The notes under the pieces were generated by a model. That model did no database searches, was not told the origin of the DNA, and saw only the letters and a list, made by a program, of their open reading frames with translations. This document shows, piece after piece, positions 23,251 through 31,595 of a DNA stretch of 64,000 nucleotides (position 1 is the first letter of the stretch; every line of letters begins with the position of its first letter). This stretch comes from Chloroflexota bacterium. Its GTDB lineage: Bacteria; Chloroflexota; Dehalococcoidia; Lucifugimonadales; Lucifugimonadaceae. Location of the stretch: NCBI GenBank assembly GCA_018650185.1, contig JABIGL010000112.1, positions 1 to 64,000 on the forward strand. Reading direction: 5' to 3'. The position numbers and the translations under genes are program-made.

Positions 23251-24646
23251 GCGCCTGGTGACGATTTCAGCGGCGAAGACCCGGGAATCAGACTGGGCGG
23301 GCGACCCGGCCGGGTTTGTTCGGGATGAGCTTGGTGCGCAACTCTGGGAATCTCAGATCGAGATCATCGAGGCCATTCGGGACCACGTGCGGGTCGCTGT
23401 GCGCTCGTGTAACGGTTCGGGCAAGACCTACGTGGCCGCGCACGTCGTGCTGTGGTGGCTGATGGCGTTCCCGGAATCCATGGTGATCACCACTGCGCCT
23501 ACCGAACGACAGGTCCGAGAGGTCCTGTGGCGGGAGATCCGTCGCGCGTACCGCGGTAACGAAGAACTGATCGACGGCAAGTTGACGCGCACTGCCCTCG
23601 AGATAGGCGACAAGCACTACGCGTATGGCCTGTCTACGAACGAATCCGAGCGGTTCCAGGGCTATCACGAGGGCAACATCCTTTTCATCGTGGATGAGGC
23701 GTCCGGTATGCGAGAGGACATTTTCGAAGCGATTGAAGGCTCGATGACCTCCGCGGGCGCGCGCTTGCTGCTTCTCGGCAACCCCACGGCACTTGGCGGG
23801 ACCTTCTACGAGGCGTTTCATAGGCGGCGGGACCTGTGGCACACATTGCACATATCGGCCTTCGACACGCCGAACGTAAAGTCGGGTCGGATCGATGTGC
23901 CGGGGTTGGTCAGCCCGCAGTGGGTGAAAGACGCCGCCCTGAACTGGGGCGAAGACAGCCCGATGTACGAGGTGCGAGTACTCGGCGATTTTCCGTCCGA
24001 GGGCGAGGATTCGTTGATAGCGCTGCGGTTGATAGAGGCGGCGGTGGTGCGCGACACGCCTCGTGCACCCGGCACCCCGGTCCTGCGAGAGCTTCAGGGC
24101 GGACCTGTGGAACTGGGCGTCGACGTCGCCCGTTTCGGCAACGACAAGAGCGTTATTTGTGCTCGCCAGGGGGGTCGTGTCCTGTGGCTAGAGGCGTTCA
24201 GCATGCAGGACACGATGGCGACAACTGGTCGTGTGGTGGCGGCGGTGGCGAGGTTGGCCCCCGACGTGGTGACGGCGGTGAGGGTGGACACGATCGGAAT
24301 TGGCGCGGGGGTCGTTGACCGCCTGCGTGAGCTTGGGGTTGCGGGCGTTGTTGCGGTGAACGTCTCGGAACGCGCCCGTAACCCTGAGCAGTTCATGAAC
24401 CTGAGGGCGGAGCTTTTCGACGGGCTCAGGCAAAGATTCCAGGAAGGCCGGATTCAGATTCCTGACCATCCTGACCTGGTGGCCGAGCTATCGTCTCTCC
24501 GCTATTCATTCACGAGCAGTGGACAGATTCGACTCGAAAGTAAAGACGTATTGCGATCACATGGGATCGCCAGTCCGGATCACGCTGATGCCCTGATGTT
24601 GGCATTTGCATCGACCGGGGCTTCCCGATTCAAGGCGTGGACGTAG
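23243..24646 (+). CDS. Phage-type terminase large subunit (packaging ATPase/nuclease)
   Basis: A 467-residue large terminase, the motor that pumps DNA into the procapsid through the portal and cuts it. ATPase motifs: Walker A SCNGSGKT (55-62), Walker B ILFIVDEASG (146-154, catalytic Glu in DE), and coupling motif LLGNP (178-181). The RNase-H-fold nuclease follows: GVDVARFGND (Asp294), VRVDTIGIG, and a C-terminal HADALM with the last acidic residue. All key residues are present, so it looks functional. The start is GTG 23243; the frame is open further upstream but inside the zinc-ribbon gene. Portal follows two genes later. Confidence 0.92.
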   Translation: MTERLVTISAAKTRESDWAGDPAGFVRDELGAQLWESQIEIIEAIRDHVRVAVRSCNGSGKTYVAAHVVLWWLMAFPESMVITTAPTERQVREVLWREIRRAYRGNEELIDGKLTRTALEIGDKHYAYGLSTNESERFQGYHEGNILFIVDEASGMREDIFEAIEGSMTSAGARLLLLGNPTALGGTFYEAFHRRRDLWHTLHISAFDTPNVKSGRIDVPGLVSPQWVKDAALNWGEDSPMYEVRVLGDFPSEGEDSLIALRLIEAAVVRDTPRAPGTPVLRELQGGPVELGVDVARFGNDKSVICARQGGRVLWLEAFSMQDTMATTGRVVAAVARLAPDVVTAVRVDTIGIGAGVVDRLRELGVAGVVAVNVSERARNPEQFMNLRAELFDGLRQRFQEGRIQIPDHPDLVAELSSLRYSFTSSGQIRLESKDVLRSHGIASPDHADALMLAFASTGASRFKAWT

Positions 24647-24661
24647 AGGTGGAGGACGGCG

Positions 24662-24892
24662 ATGGCGAATAGGCGACTTGTGTGCGGGCTATGCGAATCG
24701 GTGACTGATTTCGCGGTGCCGCAGCGCTGTGCGCACATCGTTGTGTTGCATGCGGTTCTCGATCATGCGGTGGAGATGCCGCCTATCGAGTGCTCCGTGC
24801 GGCGGGTTTCGCCGTCGGGACGTGCGAGCTGGTGGCTTCCGGACGGTCGTGAATGGTTGATCGAGTGGGCGAATGAGGGATTCCAGCTCTGA
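24662..24892 (+). CDS. Small conserved-looking protein between terminase and portal, unknown
   Basis: A 76-residue protein with an ATG preceded by GGAGG. It has three Cys and one His early (VCGLCE, RCAH), which might form a metal site, and a C-terminal WWLPDGREWLIEW rich in Trp. I recognise no family. It lies 15 bp after the terminase gene and 50 bp before portal, so it is part of the packaging operon. Possible roles, all inferred, are a small-terminase substitute or portal-associated factor; no HTH of the usual small terminase is visible. Confidence 0.6.
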   Translation: MANRRLVCGLCESVTDFAVPQRCAHIVVLHAVLDHAVEMPPIECSVRRVSPSGRASWWLPDGREWLIEWANEGFQL

Positions 24893-24942
24893 GGCGTGAT
24901 TCGTTTTGGGCTGGTACGGGTATGTGAGCGAGGGGTGGACGA

Positions 24943-26229
24943 ATGGGTGCGGCTACGACGTTGATGGAACTGGTGCGAGCGGGCGCACGTGTGGCGGGAC
25001 AGGTACTGCTGGCCAGGTCTCGGGCGGATGCACGGGACACCGTCGAGCGATCGAACAGGGCTTCGCGGGTGCTGGTGGATCAGATAGGTGACGACATTAC
25101 GGGGTTCGGCGGGTCGCAGACGATGAGTCGTTACGGCGACTTCTACTCGACCTCCGCGGCTGTTCACGCTGCGGTACGGGTGCGTGCGAGTGCGGTGGCT
25201 CGTCCGCCGTTCCGGGTGCAGGAGGTCGGGGCAGATGGAGGTGTGTCGCCGGTCGGTGCGGGTCATCCGTTGCAGGTGTTGCTGGACCACCCGAACCCGT
25301 TCTGGACGCCGAGCGAGATGTGGCACGCCACCGAGACCTACCTATCGCTCTGGGGCTCCGCGTTCTGGGGGCTTGAGCGTGATGAGTCTGGTGTTGTGAC
25401 TGAAATCTGGCCGCTCCGGAGCGATCGGGTTCGGGTATTACCGGACGACAAGTCGTACGTGCGCGGCTTCGTGTACGAGCACGCTGGCAAACGTGTGGCG
25501 TACCTGCCGGAGGAGGTCGTGTGGTTCAAGCACTTCAACCCGGTGGACGAATTTGCGGGCGTGTCTTCCATTGCACCTTCTCGTGCGGCCATCGAGATGG
25601 CGTCCTCGGCTCTGCTGTTCAACCGATCGTTCTTCAGCAACTCGGCCACGCCGTCAGATCTTGCGATCACGACGGCCGAGACGCCGACGGATGAGCAGGT
25701 GCAGGAGTTTTACGAGCGCTGGGAGTCACGGTTCGCCGGTGCCAGCCGGGCGCACCGGCCGCTGGTGCTGGGCCAGGGCATGGATGCCAAACGGCTCGGG
25801 TTGTCACAGCGTGAGATGGAGTTCATCGAGGCGCTGAAGTGGTCGGTAGAAGAAGTTGCGCGTGCGTTCGGCGTGCCAAAGGCATTCCTGGGCGACCTGC
25901 AGGAAGCAACGCTCGCCAACATCGACACCGAGGAGCGGTTTTTGTGGCGGAACACCATCGTCCCGGAGCTACGGTTGCTTGAGGACGCGGTGAATCGGAC
26001 ACTCGCGCCCATGTTCAGAACGCCCGGCGGCCCGGAGCTAAAGGCACAGTTCGATCTGAGCGCCATCGAAGCCCTGCAAGACTCGGAAAACGAACGTGTG
26101 GACCGGTTGGTGAAGCTGGTTGGCGCAGGCGTGCTGACGGTGAACGAGGTGCGCGCTGGCCGCGGGCTCGGGCCGGTGGACTGGGGTGACGTACCGGCGA
26201 GCCAGCGTGAGGGTGTCGCTTCGGTGTAG
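24943..26229 (+). CDS. HK97-family phage portal protein
   Basis: A 428-residue portal, the dodecameric ring at the head vertex through which DNA enters. Recognisable blocks are AAVHAAVRVRASAVARPPF near residue 70, the HPLQVLLDHPNPFWTPSEMW segment, LYLSLWGSAFWGLERDE-like core strands, FNPVDEFAGVSSIAPSR, and the C-terminal VEEVARAFGVPKAFLGD and AEEF-like helices. The whole length matches HK97 portal (about 400-430). Bases before the ATG read GAGGGGTGG, a good ribosome-binding site. It ends the first operon; in most phages the protease and capsid genes would follow directly, but here they lie 7.6 kb away. Confidence 0.92.
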   Translation: MGAATTLMELVRAGARVAGQVLLARSRADARDTVERSNRASRVLVDQIGDDITGFGGSQTMSRYGDFYSTSAAVHAAVRVRASAVARPPFRVQEVGADGGVSPVGAGHPLQVLLDHPNPFWTPSEMWHATETYLSLWGSAFWGLERDESGVVTEIWPLRSDRVRVLPDDKSYVRGFVYEHAGKRVAYLPEEVVWFKHFNPVDEFAGVSSIAPSRAAIEMASSALLFNRSFFSNSATPSDLAITTAETPTDEQVQEFYERWESRFAGASRAHRPLVLGQGMDAKRLGLSQREMEFIEALKWSVEEVARAFGVPKAFLGDLQEATLANIDTEERFLWRNTIVPELRLLEDAVNRTLAPMFRTPGGPELKAQFDLSAIEALQDSENERVDRLVKLVGAGVLTVNEVRAGRGLGPVDWGDVPASQREGVASV

Positions 26230-26301
26230 ATCCGGGTGATGTTAGAGCGTCCCGGGCCCGTGCGGTTGTGTCACCGCGGTTGAACGGGGCATACTCGGGG
26301 C

Positions 26302-27459
26302 GTGCTAATTACCGATTCCCGTGACCTCGCCGCGTTTTGCAAGCGGCTTGAGGGCGCTCCCTACGTTGCAGTAGACACCGAATTCCTCAGAGAGAAGACC
26401 TACTGGCCGAAGCTGTGCCTCGTGCAGGTCGCGTATGACGACGAGGCGGCAGCGATCGACCCGCTGGCGAAGGACATCGACCTCGATCCGCTGTTCAACT
26501 TGATGGACGACGAGTCTGTCTTGAAGGTGTTTCACTCGGCCTCGCAGGACATGGAAGTGTTCTTCAGCGTAGCCGGGCGGGTCCCGGAACCGGTGTTCGA
26601 TACACAGGTCGCCGCAATGGTGGCCGGGTACGGCGAGCAGGTCGGATATGCCACCCTGGCCGCGCAGATCGCCGGTGTCACGTTGGACAAGTCATCGCAG
26701 ATCACCGATTGGTCGATCCGACCGTTATCAGACCGCCAGATTGCCTACGCCCTGGGCGATGTGACGCATCTCTGCACCATTTACGAAGAGCTTGACGAGC
26801 GGCTCGAAGAGAGTGGTCGCATTTCGTGGGTTTCCGAGGAGATGGCGGCGCTTACGGACACCTCTTCCTACAACGCAGACCCCAATCTGGCGTACCGGCG
26901 TGTCCGGATTCGTCGACCCAGTCGCAAGGTGCTCGCTATTTTGCGTGAGATCGTTGCCTGGCGCGAGGAGACGGCACAACGCCGGAACCTCCCCCGCAAC
27001 TGGGTGATCCGGGACGATGCGCTGGTGGAGATAGCCACGCACGCCCCTAAAAACGTAGCGGACCTCAGTCGTGTGCGTGGTCTGCGCGGTAACGCCGCAA
27101 AGGGCCGTGACGGTGAGGCGCTGCTGAAGGCGGTTCAGCGTGCGTTGGATATGCCGCAAAGTGAGTGGCCGGAGATCCCGCCACGACGACCCCCGATCCG
27201 GGGTCACGAGGCGCTGGTGGCGCTGCTTCAGACGCTGCTACGGCTACGATGCGAGGACAACGACGTCGCAACGAAGTTGGTGGCGACGCGTGAAGAGCTT
27301 GATCGAATCGCTACGACCGATGATTCAGATCTGAGGCCGTTGCAAGGCTGGCGGTACGAGTTGTTTGGCAAGGATGCGCTTGAGATGAAGGCCGGGCGAC
27401 TAGGGCTGACGGGCGACCGTGGCCAGGTACGTGTGCTGAGGCCAGACGAGCTGGACTAA
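26302..27459 (+). CDS. rnd: Ribonuclease D (DEDDy 3'-5' exoribonuclease with HRDC)
   Basis: A 385-residue RNase D, which trims the 3' ends of tRNAs and other stable RNAs. The exonuclease motifs are VDTEF (Asp25, Glu27), HSASQD (Asp83) and the DEDDy motif YALGD (Tyr149, Asp153). An HRDC domain follows from about residue 205 (REIVAWREETAQRRNLPRNWV). The GTG start is 72 bp after the portal stop on the same strand, so it could be read from the packaging promoter. It is a normal bacterial housekeeping gene and the first gene of the block that interrupts the phage-like modules. Confidence 0.93.
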   Translation: MLITDSRDLAAFCKRLEGAPYVAVDTEFLREKTYWPKLCLVQVAYDDEAAAIDPLAKDIDLDPLFNLMDDESVLKVFHSASQDMEVFFSVAGRVPEPVFDTQVAAMVAGYGEQVGYATLAAQIAGVTLDKSSQITDWSIRPLSDRQIAYALGDVTHLCTIYEELDERLEESGRISWVSEEMAALTDTSSYNADPNLAYRRVRIRRPSRKVLAILREIVAWREETAQRRNLPRNWVIRDDALVEIATHAPKNVADLSRVRGLRGNAAKGRDGEALLKAVQRALDMPQSEWPEIPPRRPPIRGHEALVALLQTLLRLRCEDNDVATKLVATREELDRIATTDDSDLRPLQGWRYELFGKDALEMKAGRLGLTGDRGQVRVLRPDELD

Positions 27460-28005
27460 CCCCAGTGGGGCGCTTATTTTGACGATCTTATTGGTGAACG
27501 CGCGCGTCTGTGGTGACTAACTGTCGTAGGGGAAGCCGCCCCCTCACCCCTGCCCTCTCCCGCGTGGGGAGAGGGGGCAAATTCAAGTCACTGCAATCGG
27601 ATTCTGCCCGCATCAAGGCTGTACACGACGTCTTAGAGAAGTACATGTAGGGGCGGATTCGTATCCGCCCTCGGTTGTGTTGAGACCATGCTTGAATTCA
27701 AAGCAACAACTGCCTCGTCATCCTGAGCCGGGGCGAAGGATCCCCCGGCTTTTCACTCAGCATCTTGATCGTGTCCGACTCGACCATTTGGCGAGCGGCG
27801 TTCGTCAGGAATGTGACTGTTTCTGCCACATTCGCCCGCCACTCAAGGGCCTCAGGGTGGGTTCGATTGGGTGAGGAGGTGGCGCTATTAGCCGTTTAGG
27901 GGCGGATACCTCGGCGTTTGACCCTTCCGGGACGTGTGCCCTCGGTCCTTGCCTGCGACAATGGCGCTCGTTTACGGACACACGCATCTCGGAGGCCGAC
28001 CGTCG
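27460..28005. repeat. Repeat-rich intergenic stretch
   Basis: About 545 bp without a credible gene. It contains the CTCACCCCTGCCCTCTCCCGCGTGGGGAGAGG-type hairpin (about 27542-27573), the GGGCGGATTCGTATCCGCCC palindrome (27651-27670), a CATCCTGAGCCGGGGCGAAGGATC element (about 27719-27744), a GGGCCTCAGGGTGGG element (about 27846-27860) and a half GGGGCGGATAC (about 27900). The frame of the following gene is open to 27934 but that part looks like repeat and leader. Confidence 0.65.
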
Positions 28006-28770
28006 ATGGAACCCAGGGTTCACGTCAGCGATGAAATTCTTGAGCGGTTTCGGCGCGTCACGTCGGCGACCGTTTACAGCGCCGTGTGGCGGCACCCGGT
28101 GGAGGGTGCCGAGTGGTTCGCCTCGGCCAACTGGCAGCGTTGCCTGATGAAGAACGTCAAGCCGATGACACACGGAAAGACGATGGTCGGACGTGCACGG
28201 ACGCTCAGGTTCGTTCCTCCCCGGCCTGACTTGCTGGAGATCACACGGCAAGGCGAAAACTCGCCGGAATACATAGCGATGGGAACGTGTGGGCCGGGCG
28301 ACGTGCTGGTTGTTGAGGCGCACGCCGCAGAGCCAGAAGCCAATATCGTCGGCAACATGAAGGCCCGCCAACTATGGCACAACGATGCTGTTGGGATCGT
28401 CACCGATGGCGGCATCCGTGATCTGGACATGATCCGAGACGACTACGGCCTCGATATTTTTGCCGGACACCGTTCACCAGCCGGGAATCTCCCGTGGATC
28501 GAGGCGTACGAAGCGAACGAGGCCATCAACTGCGGCGGCGTTCTCGTGCTCCCGGGTGATGTGATCGTCGGAGACGACGACGGTGTGGTGGTGGTGCCGA
28601 GTCAGCTTGCGGAGGGTGTGATCGACTGGATCGAGGAGCAGGACAAGGCGGAGGAGTTTGTGATCGGGTTGATTGACGAGGAAAAGGCACCGCCCGGTCG
28701 CTACTATCCGATATCCGAGGAAACGAAGGAGCGCTACCGACGTTGGGCCGAGGAGCGTGGCGAGGCGTAG
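28006..28770 (+). CDS. RraA-like protein (RNase E regulator / HMG aldolase fold)
   Basis: A 254-residue RraA-family protein. The family signature is present: YSAVWR near residue 25, GRARTLRF, GPGDVLVVEA, and the metal/substrate region TDGGIRDLDMIRD. Members either bind RNase E or, more often, are class II pyruvate aldolases (4-hydroxy-4-methyl-2-oxoglutarate aldolase type), with Arg and Asp in the GGIRD motif. In this catabolic genome the aldolase role is more likely. The ATG at 28006 has GGAGG 10 bp upstream. A longer C terminus (PPGRYYPISEETKERYRR) resembles other Chloroflexota homologues I know, but that is impression only. Confidence 0.84.
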   Translation: MEPRVHVSDEILERFRRVTSATVYSAVWRHPVEGAEWFASANWQRCLMKNVKPMTHGKTMVGRARTLRFVPPRPDLLEITRQGENSPEYIAMGTCGPGDVLVVEAHAAEPEANIVGNMKARQLWHNDAVGIVTDGGIRDLDMIRDDYGLDIFAGHRSPAGNLPWIEAYEANEAINCGGVLVLPGDVIVGDDDGVVVVPSQLAEGVIDWIEEQDKAEEFVIGLIDEEKAPPGRYYPISEETKERYRRWAEERGEA

Positions 28771-28799
28771 CCCACCAGGGGGAGATCAGGGGGTTCGGG

Positions 28800-28855
28800 T
28801 TGGATGAACTTCTCCCTCACCCTAAGCCTCTCCCGCTGGGAGAGGGGACTTTCTG
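28800..28855. repeat. Dispersed CTCTCCCGCTGGGAGAGG repeat
   Basis: TTCTCCCTCACCCTAAGC followed by CTCTCCCGCTGGGAGAGG, nearly the same as the copy at 5.28 kb. Hairpin between the RraA-like gene and the following two-gene unit. Confidence 0.7.
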
Positions 28856-28876
28856 AAACAGGGAGGTAATCGACAC

Positions 28877-29047
28877 ATGGAGACTATATTTTCGTCAGAG
28901 CATCCGCCGAAGACGATGGAGATTGAACGTACAGATGATGACCGGCTGCGACTGGTGATATCGCTGTCCAAGCTCGGGCAGACAACGATTCTTGAGTATT
29001 TCCTGGATGATGCCGACGTCGAATCACTCAAGAAGGCGCTGGGCTGA
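28877..29047 (+). CDS. Small 56-residue protein coupled to the next gene
   Basis: A short acidic/basic mixed protein with a strong GGGAGGT ribosome-binding site 9 bp before the ATG. It shows a beta-rich N-terminal half (RLRLVISLSKLG) and an acidic helix (LEYFLDDADVESLKKALG). Its stop TGA shares a base with the ATG of the following gene, so translation is coupled. I recognise no family. The strong signals and coupling argue that it is real despite its size. Function unknown. Confidence 0.55.
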   Translation: METIFSSEHPPKTMEIERTDDDRLRLVISLSKLGQTTILEYFLDDADVESLKKALG

Positions 29048-29727
29048 TGGCGGGTGGTCCTTCGAGTGGCTCAGGAAGCGCAGATTCGGGTGGTAGCGGT
29101 CCAGCCGCGGGCGGATTTGGCGCGTCGCTCAAGGGAGGGTCTGGGTCATCGCTGTTCTGGAGCGAGGTGACCGTGCCGGGTCGTCCACGCGTTCTAGTTC
29201 TGGACGCGGTCGAAGATCGAGATGGCTGGGAGGCGGAAGCGACCGCACACATTGCCAACAGCCTGACTCGCAGGGACATCCCGGTGATCGGAAAAGCGCC
29301 GATACCTGTATCCGGGCGAGACGACATCGCAGCGGCGATCAAGTCGGCGGACGACTTCAACTGCATTTTTCTGACGACCCGCGCTGACGGGTCGACATCG
29401 GCTGCCGAATGCTGGCTGGCCCTTCAAGACATACTCGCCGGTAGTTCAAAGCTATTTGCGATGTGCACCTGGGATTCGGCCGATCCTGAGATCGCCAACT
29501 CAGCCCTAAAAGATGAAGGAACATTCGCTCCCGTGGCCGTAGTACAACAGGAGCCGATGTCCGGGCGCGGCGCGAGCCTATTCTTCATGAAGTTCTTTGC
29601 CGAGCTGGACATGCACTCAGAGGCGACCGAATCGATGACCGGCAAGATGGTGTGGTTCGGCCACTCCAAGGCCCGAGAAATCATGCGAAGACGGCACTAC
29701 GAAGGCAGAGTCGGGTTGCGATCTTGA
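29047..29727 (+). CDS. Unknown alpha/beta protein with Gly/Ser-rich N terminus
   Basis: A 226-residue protein. Residues 1-35 are a flexible Gly/Ser-rich linker. The remainder has an alternating strand-helix pattern (PRVLVLDAV, IPVIGKAPIPV, CIFLTTRAD, KLFAMCTWD, FAPVAVVQQEP) resembling a Rossmann-like or CHAT/TIR-like sensor domain, with a conserved-looking FFMKFFAELDM helix. I do not recognise the family; CHAT-like is a weak guess, since no clear His/Cys dyad can be picked. Translation is coupled to the 56-residue gene before it. The next gene starts 10 bp later, so a longer operon with the MBL hydrolase is likely. Confidence 0.6.
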   Translation: MAGGPSSGSGSADSGGSGPAAGGFGASLKGGSGSSLFWSEVTVPGRPRVLVLDAVEDRDGWEAEATAHIANSLTRRDIPVIGKAPIPVSGRDDIAAAIKSADDFNCIFLTTRADGSTSAAECWLALQDILAGSSKLFAMCTWDSADPEIANSALKDEGTFAPVAVVQQEPMSGRGASLFFMKFFAELDMHSEATESMTGKMVWFGHSKAREIMRRRHYEGRVGLRS

Positions 29728-29737
29728 AGGGATCCCA

Positions 29738-30583
29738 TTGGCACAGCTCAAAATAGGCGACATCACTGTTACAGCGCTCTCCGATGGGCGGATGTCGTTC
29801 GCCACAACCAATCTCTTCCCGGAGACGCCGGAAGCCGTGTGGGACGGCTACCGCGAGCGATTCCCGGAGGCTTTTGACGCGCAAGGGTTCTACACGAACA
29901 TCGGAGTGTTCCACCTGGCGTCTGGCGGCAAACAGGTTCTGGTCGACACCGGGCTGGGACCGCATGGGGCGGCAGGAGGTCGTCCTGGTCCGCCGGAGTT
30001 GATGGAGGACATGCAGGCCAATGGCGTGTCTACGGGCGAAATCGACTCAGTGTTCCTGACGCATCTCCATGGTGATCACGTCGGCTGGAACCTCACCCAC
30101 GACGCTAACGGAAGCCGTCCAACCTTCCCAAATGCGAAGTACGTCCTTCAACAAGCCGATTGGGGCCACTTCACGGACGAGGAATTCTTGAATGCCGGAA
30201 GGCGAGACGCAGCGCAGGACACTTACCTGCCGTTGCCGGATATGAGGGTGCTTGAGCTGATTGACGGTGAGGCCAACATCGCTCCCGGCCTTGACGCCTA
30301 CCCGACGCCGGGGCACACACCCGGTCATCAGAGCATGCTGATTTCGTCAGGTAACGAGCGGGCACTCATCATCGGTGACGTTATAGGTAGCCCGATGCAT
30401 GTGACCGAGCCGGATCATCTGTACAGGCCGGACGTGAATCGGGAGCAGGCCCAGAAATCACGGCACGACGCGCTCGATCTGGCCGAATCGCATGACATGG
30501 TAGTCATCGGCAGCCACATGACTCGACCGGGATGGGGTCGACTGATCCGATGGGAAGGCCGCCGATACTGGCAAGCTCTATGA
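29738..30583 (+). CDS. Metallo-beta-lactamase-fold hydrolase
   Basis: A 281-residue MBL-fold hydrolase with the binuclear metal motif THLHGDHVGW, the third His in TPGHTPGHQ, an Asp in IIGDVIG, and a late His in VIGSHM. The arrangement fits the N-acyl homoserine lactonase/hydrolase subgroup. The start is TTG with GAAGGG upstream. It is followed by a protease whose ATG overlaps its stop by 4 bp (ATGA), so the two are co-translated. Substrate unknown; quorum-signal lactones, sulfatides or general esters are possible. Confidence 0.86.
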   Translation: MAQLKIGDITVTALSDGRMSFATTNLFPETPEAVWDGYRERFPEAFDAQGFYTNIGVFHLASGGKQVLVDTGLGPHGAAGGRPGPPELMEDMQANGVSTGEIDSVFLTHLHGDHVGWNLTHDANGSRPTFPNAKYVLQQADWGHFTDEEFLNAGRRDAAQDTYLPLPDMRVLELIDGEANIAPGLDAYPTPGHTPGHQSMLISSGNERALIIGDVIGSPMHVTEPDHLYRPDVNREQAQKSRHDALDLAESHDMVVIGSHMTRPGWGRLIRWEGRRYWQAL

Positions 30584-31569
30584 CACAGCTCGCTGTAGGT
30601 TATTTACAGAGAGTTGGTCTTTTTACGGTTGTTTCGCTGGCCCTTCTTCTTGTCGCGTGCGGAGGCGGGCTGTCTGAGGAAGACGTGCAGCAACGTGTGA
30701 ACGCGGGCGTAGCTACCGCAATAGCCGCTATCCCGGGCGCCCCGACGCCTCAGCCGACTTCCACCCCTGTACCAACTGCGACCCCCGTAGCGGCACCCAC
30801 GCCACAACCGTTCGCCACGCCCAGGCCGACTGCGACTCCGGCATCGTTGCCAACGCCACAACCCACATCAACGCCCGCACCGACCGCCACACCTCAGCCT
30901 GCCTCCACGCCGCAACCAACACCAAGCCCGCAGCCAACTGCAACATCACAACCGTCGACCCTGCTGGATCAGGTCTATCGGCAATCCACGGATGCCGTCT
31001 TTCTGGTGGTTGTGGGCGGAAAAACCGGGACGGCGTTCCTGTTCGAACCCGGCCTACTTCTTACCAACCAGCACGTGATCTCAGGAAATACCTCTGTCGC
31101 ACTCTGGGGTGCGGAAGGCGGTTCAACATTGGCCGTTGTCGTGGCGTCCGATTCGAAGAGAGACCTGGCGCTTCTGCGGATCAACCCGGGTGCGACCACC
31201 GCCAGACCGCTGACGCTCGCGCCCACGATCGACAACGGCTCTATCGCCGAACCGTTACTGGCGATCGGCTACTCCAATACGCTCGCCGACGGCAACGACA
31301 TCGGTCCGGCCGGTGCGAACGTGGGCGTCCTAACGCGAGTTGTCGAGATTAGCCAGGACCTGGGACTCGGATTCGAGATGGATGCGCCGGTGGATCCGGG
31401 CGACAGCGGTGGGCCGGTGTTGAATCGCTCGGGCGAGGTGGTCGGTATCAGCCGGGCGGTCGTCGTACAGACCACGACCGGACAGCGGGTGGTCGGCACC
31501 TTCCTGGCGATCGCCATAGACGAGGTGTACGAGGCACTACCGGCGTTGAGGGCCGGGATTTCGCGTTAA
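30580..31569 (+). CDS. Trypsin-like serine protease lipoprotein with Pro/Thr-rich linker
   Basis: A 329-residue exported lipoprotein. Signal and lipobox LLLVACGG (Cys27), then a short coiled segment, a long low-complexity TPxPT linker (about 53-126) and a trypsin/DegP-like domain. The triad is His165 (LTNQHVI), Asp195 (RDLALL) and Ser276 (DPGDSGGP). No PDZ domain follows, so it is shorter than HtrA proteases. It probably works outside the membrane on a flexible tether. The ATG at 30580 overlaps the MBL stop by 4 bp; the longer open frame would start inside that gene. Confidence 0.86.
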   Translation: MTQLAVGYLQRVGLFTVVSLALLLVACGGGLSEEDVQQRVNAGVATAIAAIPGAPTPQPTSTPVPTATPVAAPTPQPFATPRPTATPASLPTPQPTSTPAPTATPQPASTPQPTPSPQPTATSQPSTLLDQVYRQSTDAVFLVVVGGKTGTAFLFEPGLLLTNQHVISGNTSVALWGAEGGSTLAVVVASDSKRDLALLRINPGATTARPLTLAPTIDNGSIAEPLLAIGYSNTLADGNDIGPAGANVGVLTRVVEISQDLGLGFEMDAPVDPGDSGGPVLNRSGEVVGISRAVVVQTTTGQRVVGTFLAIAIDEVYEALPALRAGISR

Positions 31570-31595
31570 TTAAATCGGGTGGAGCAAGCCCCGCC

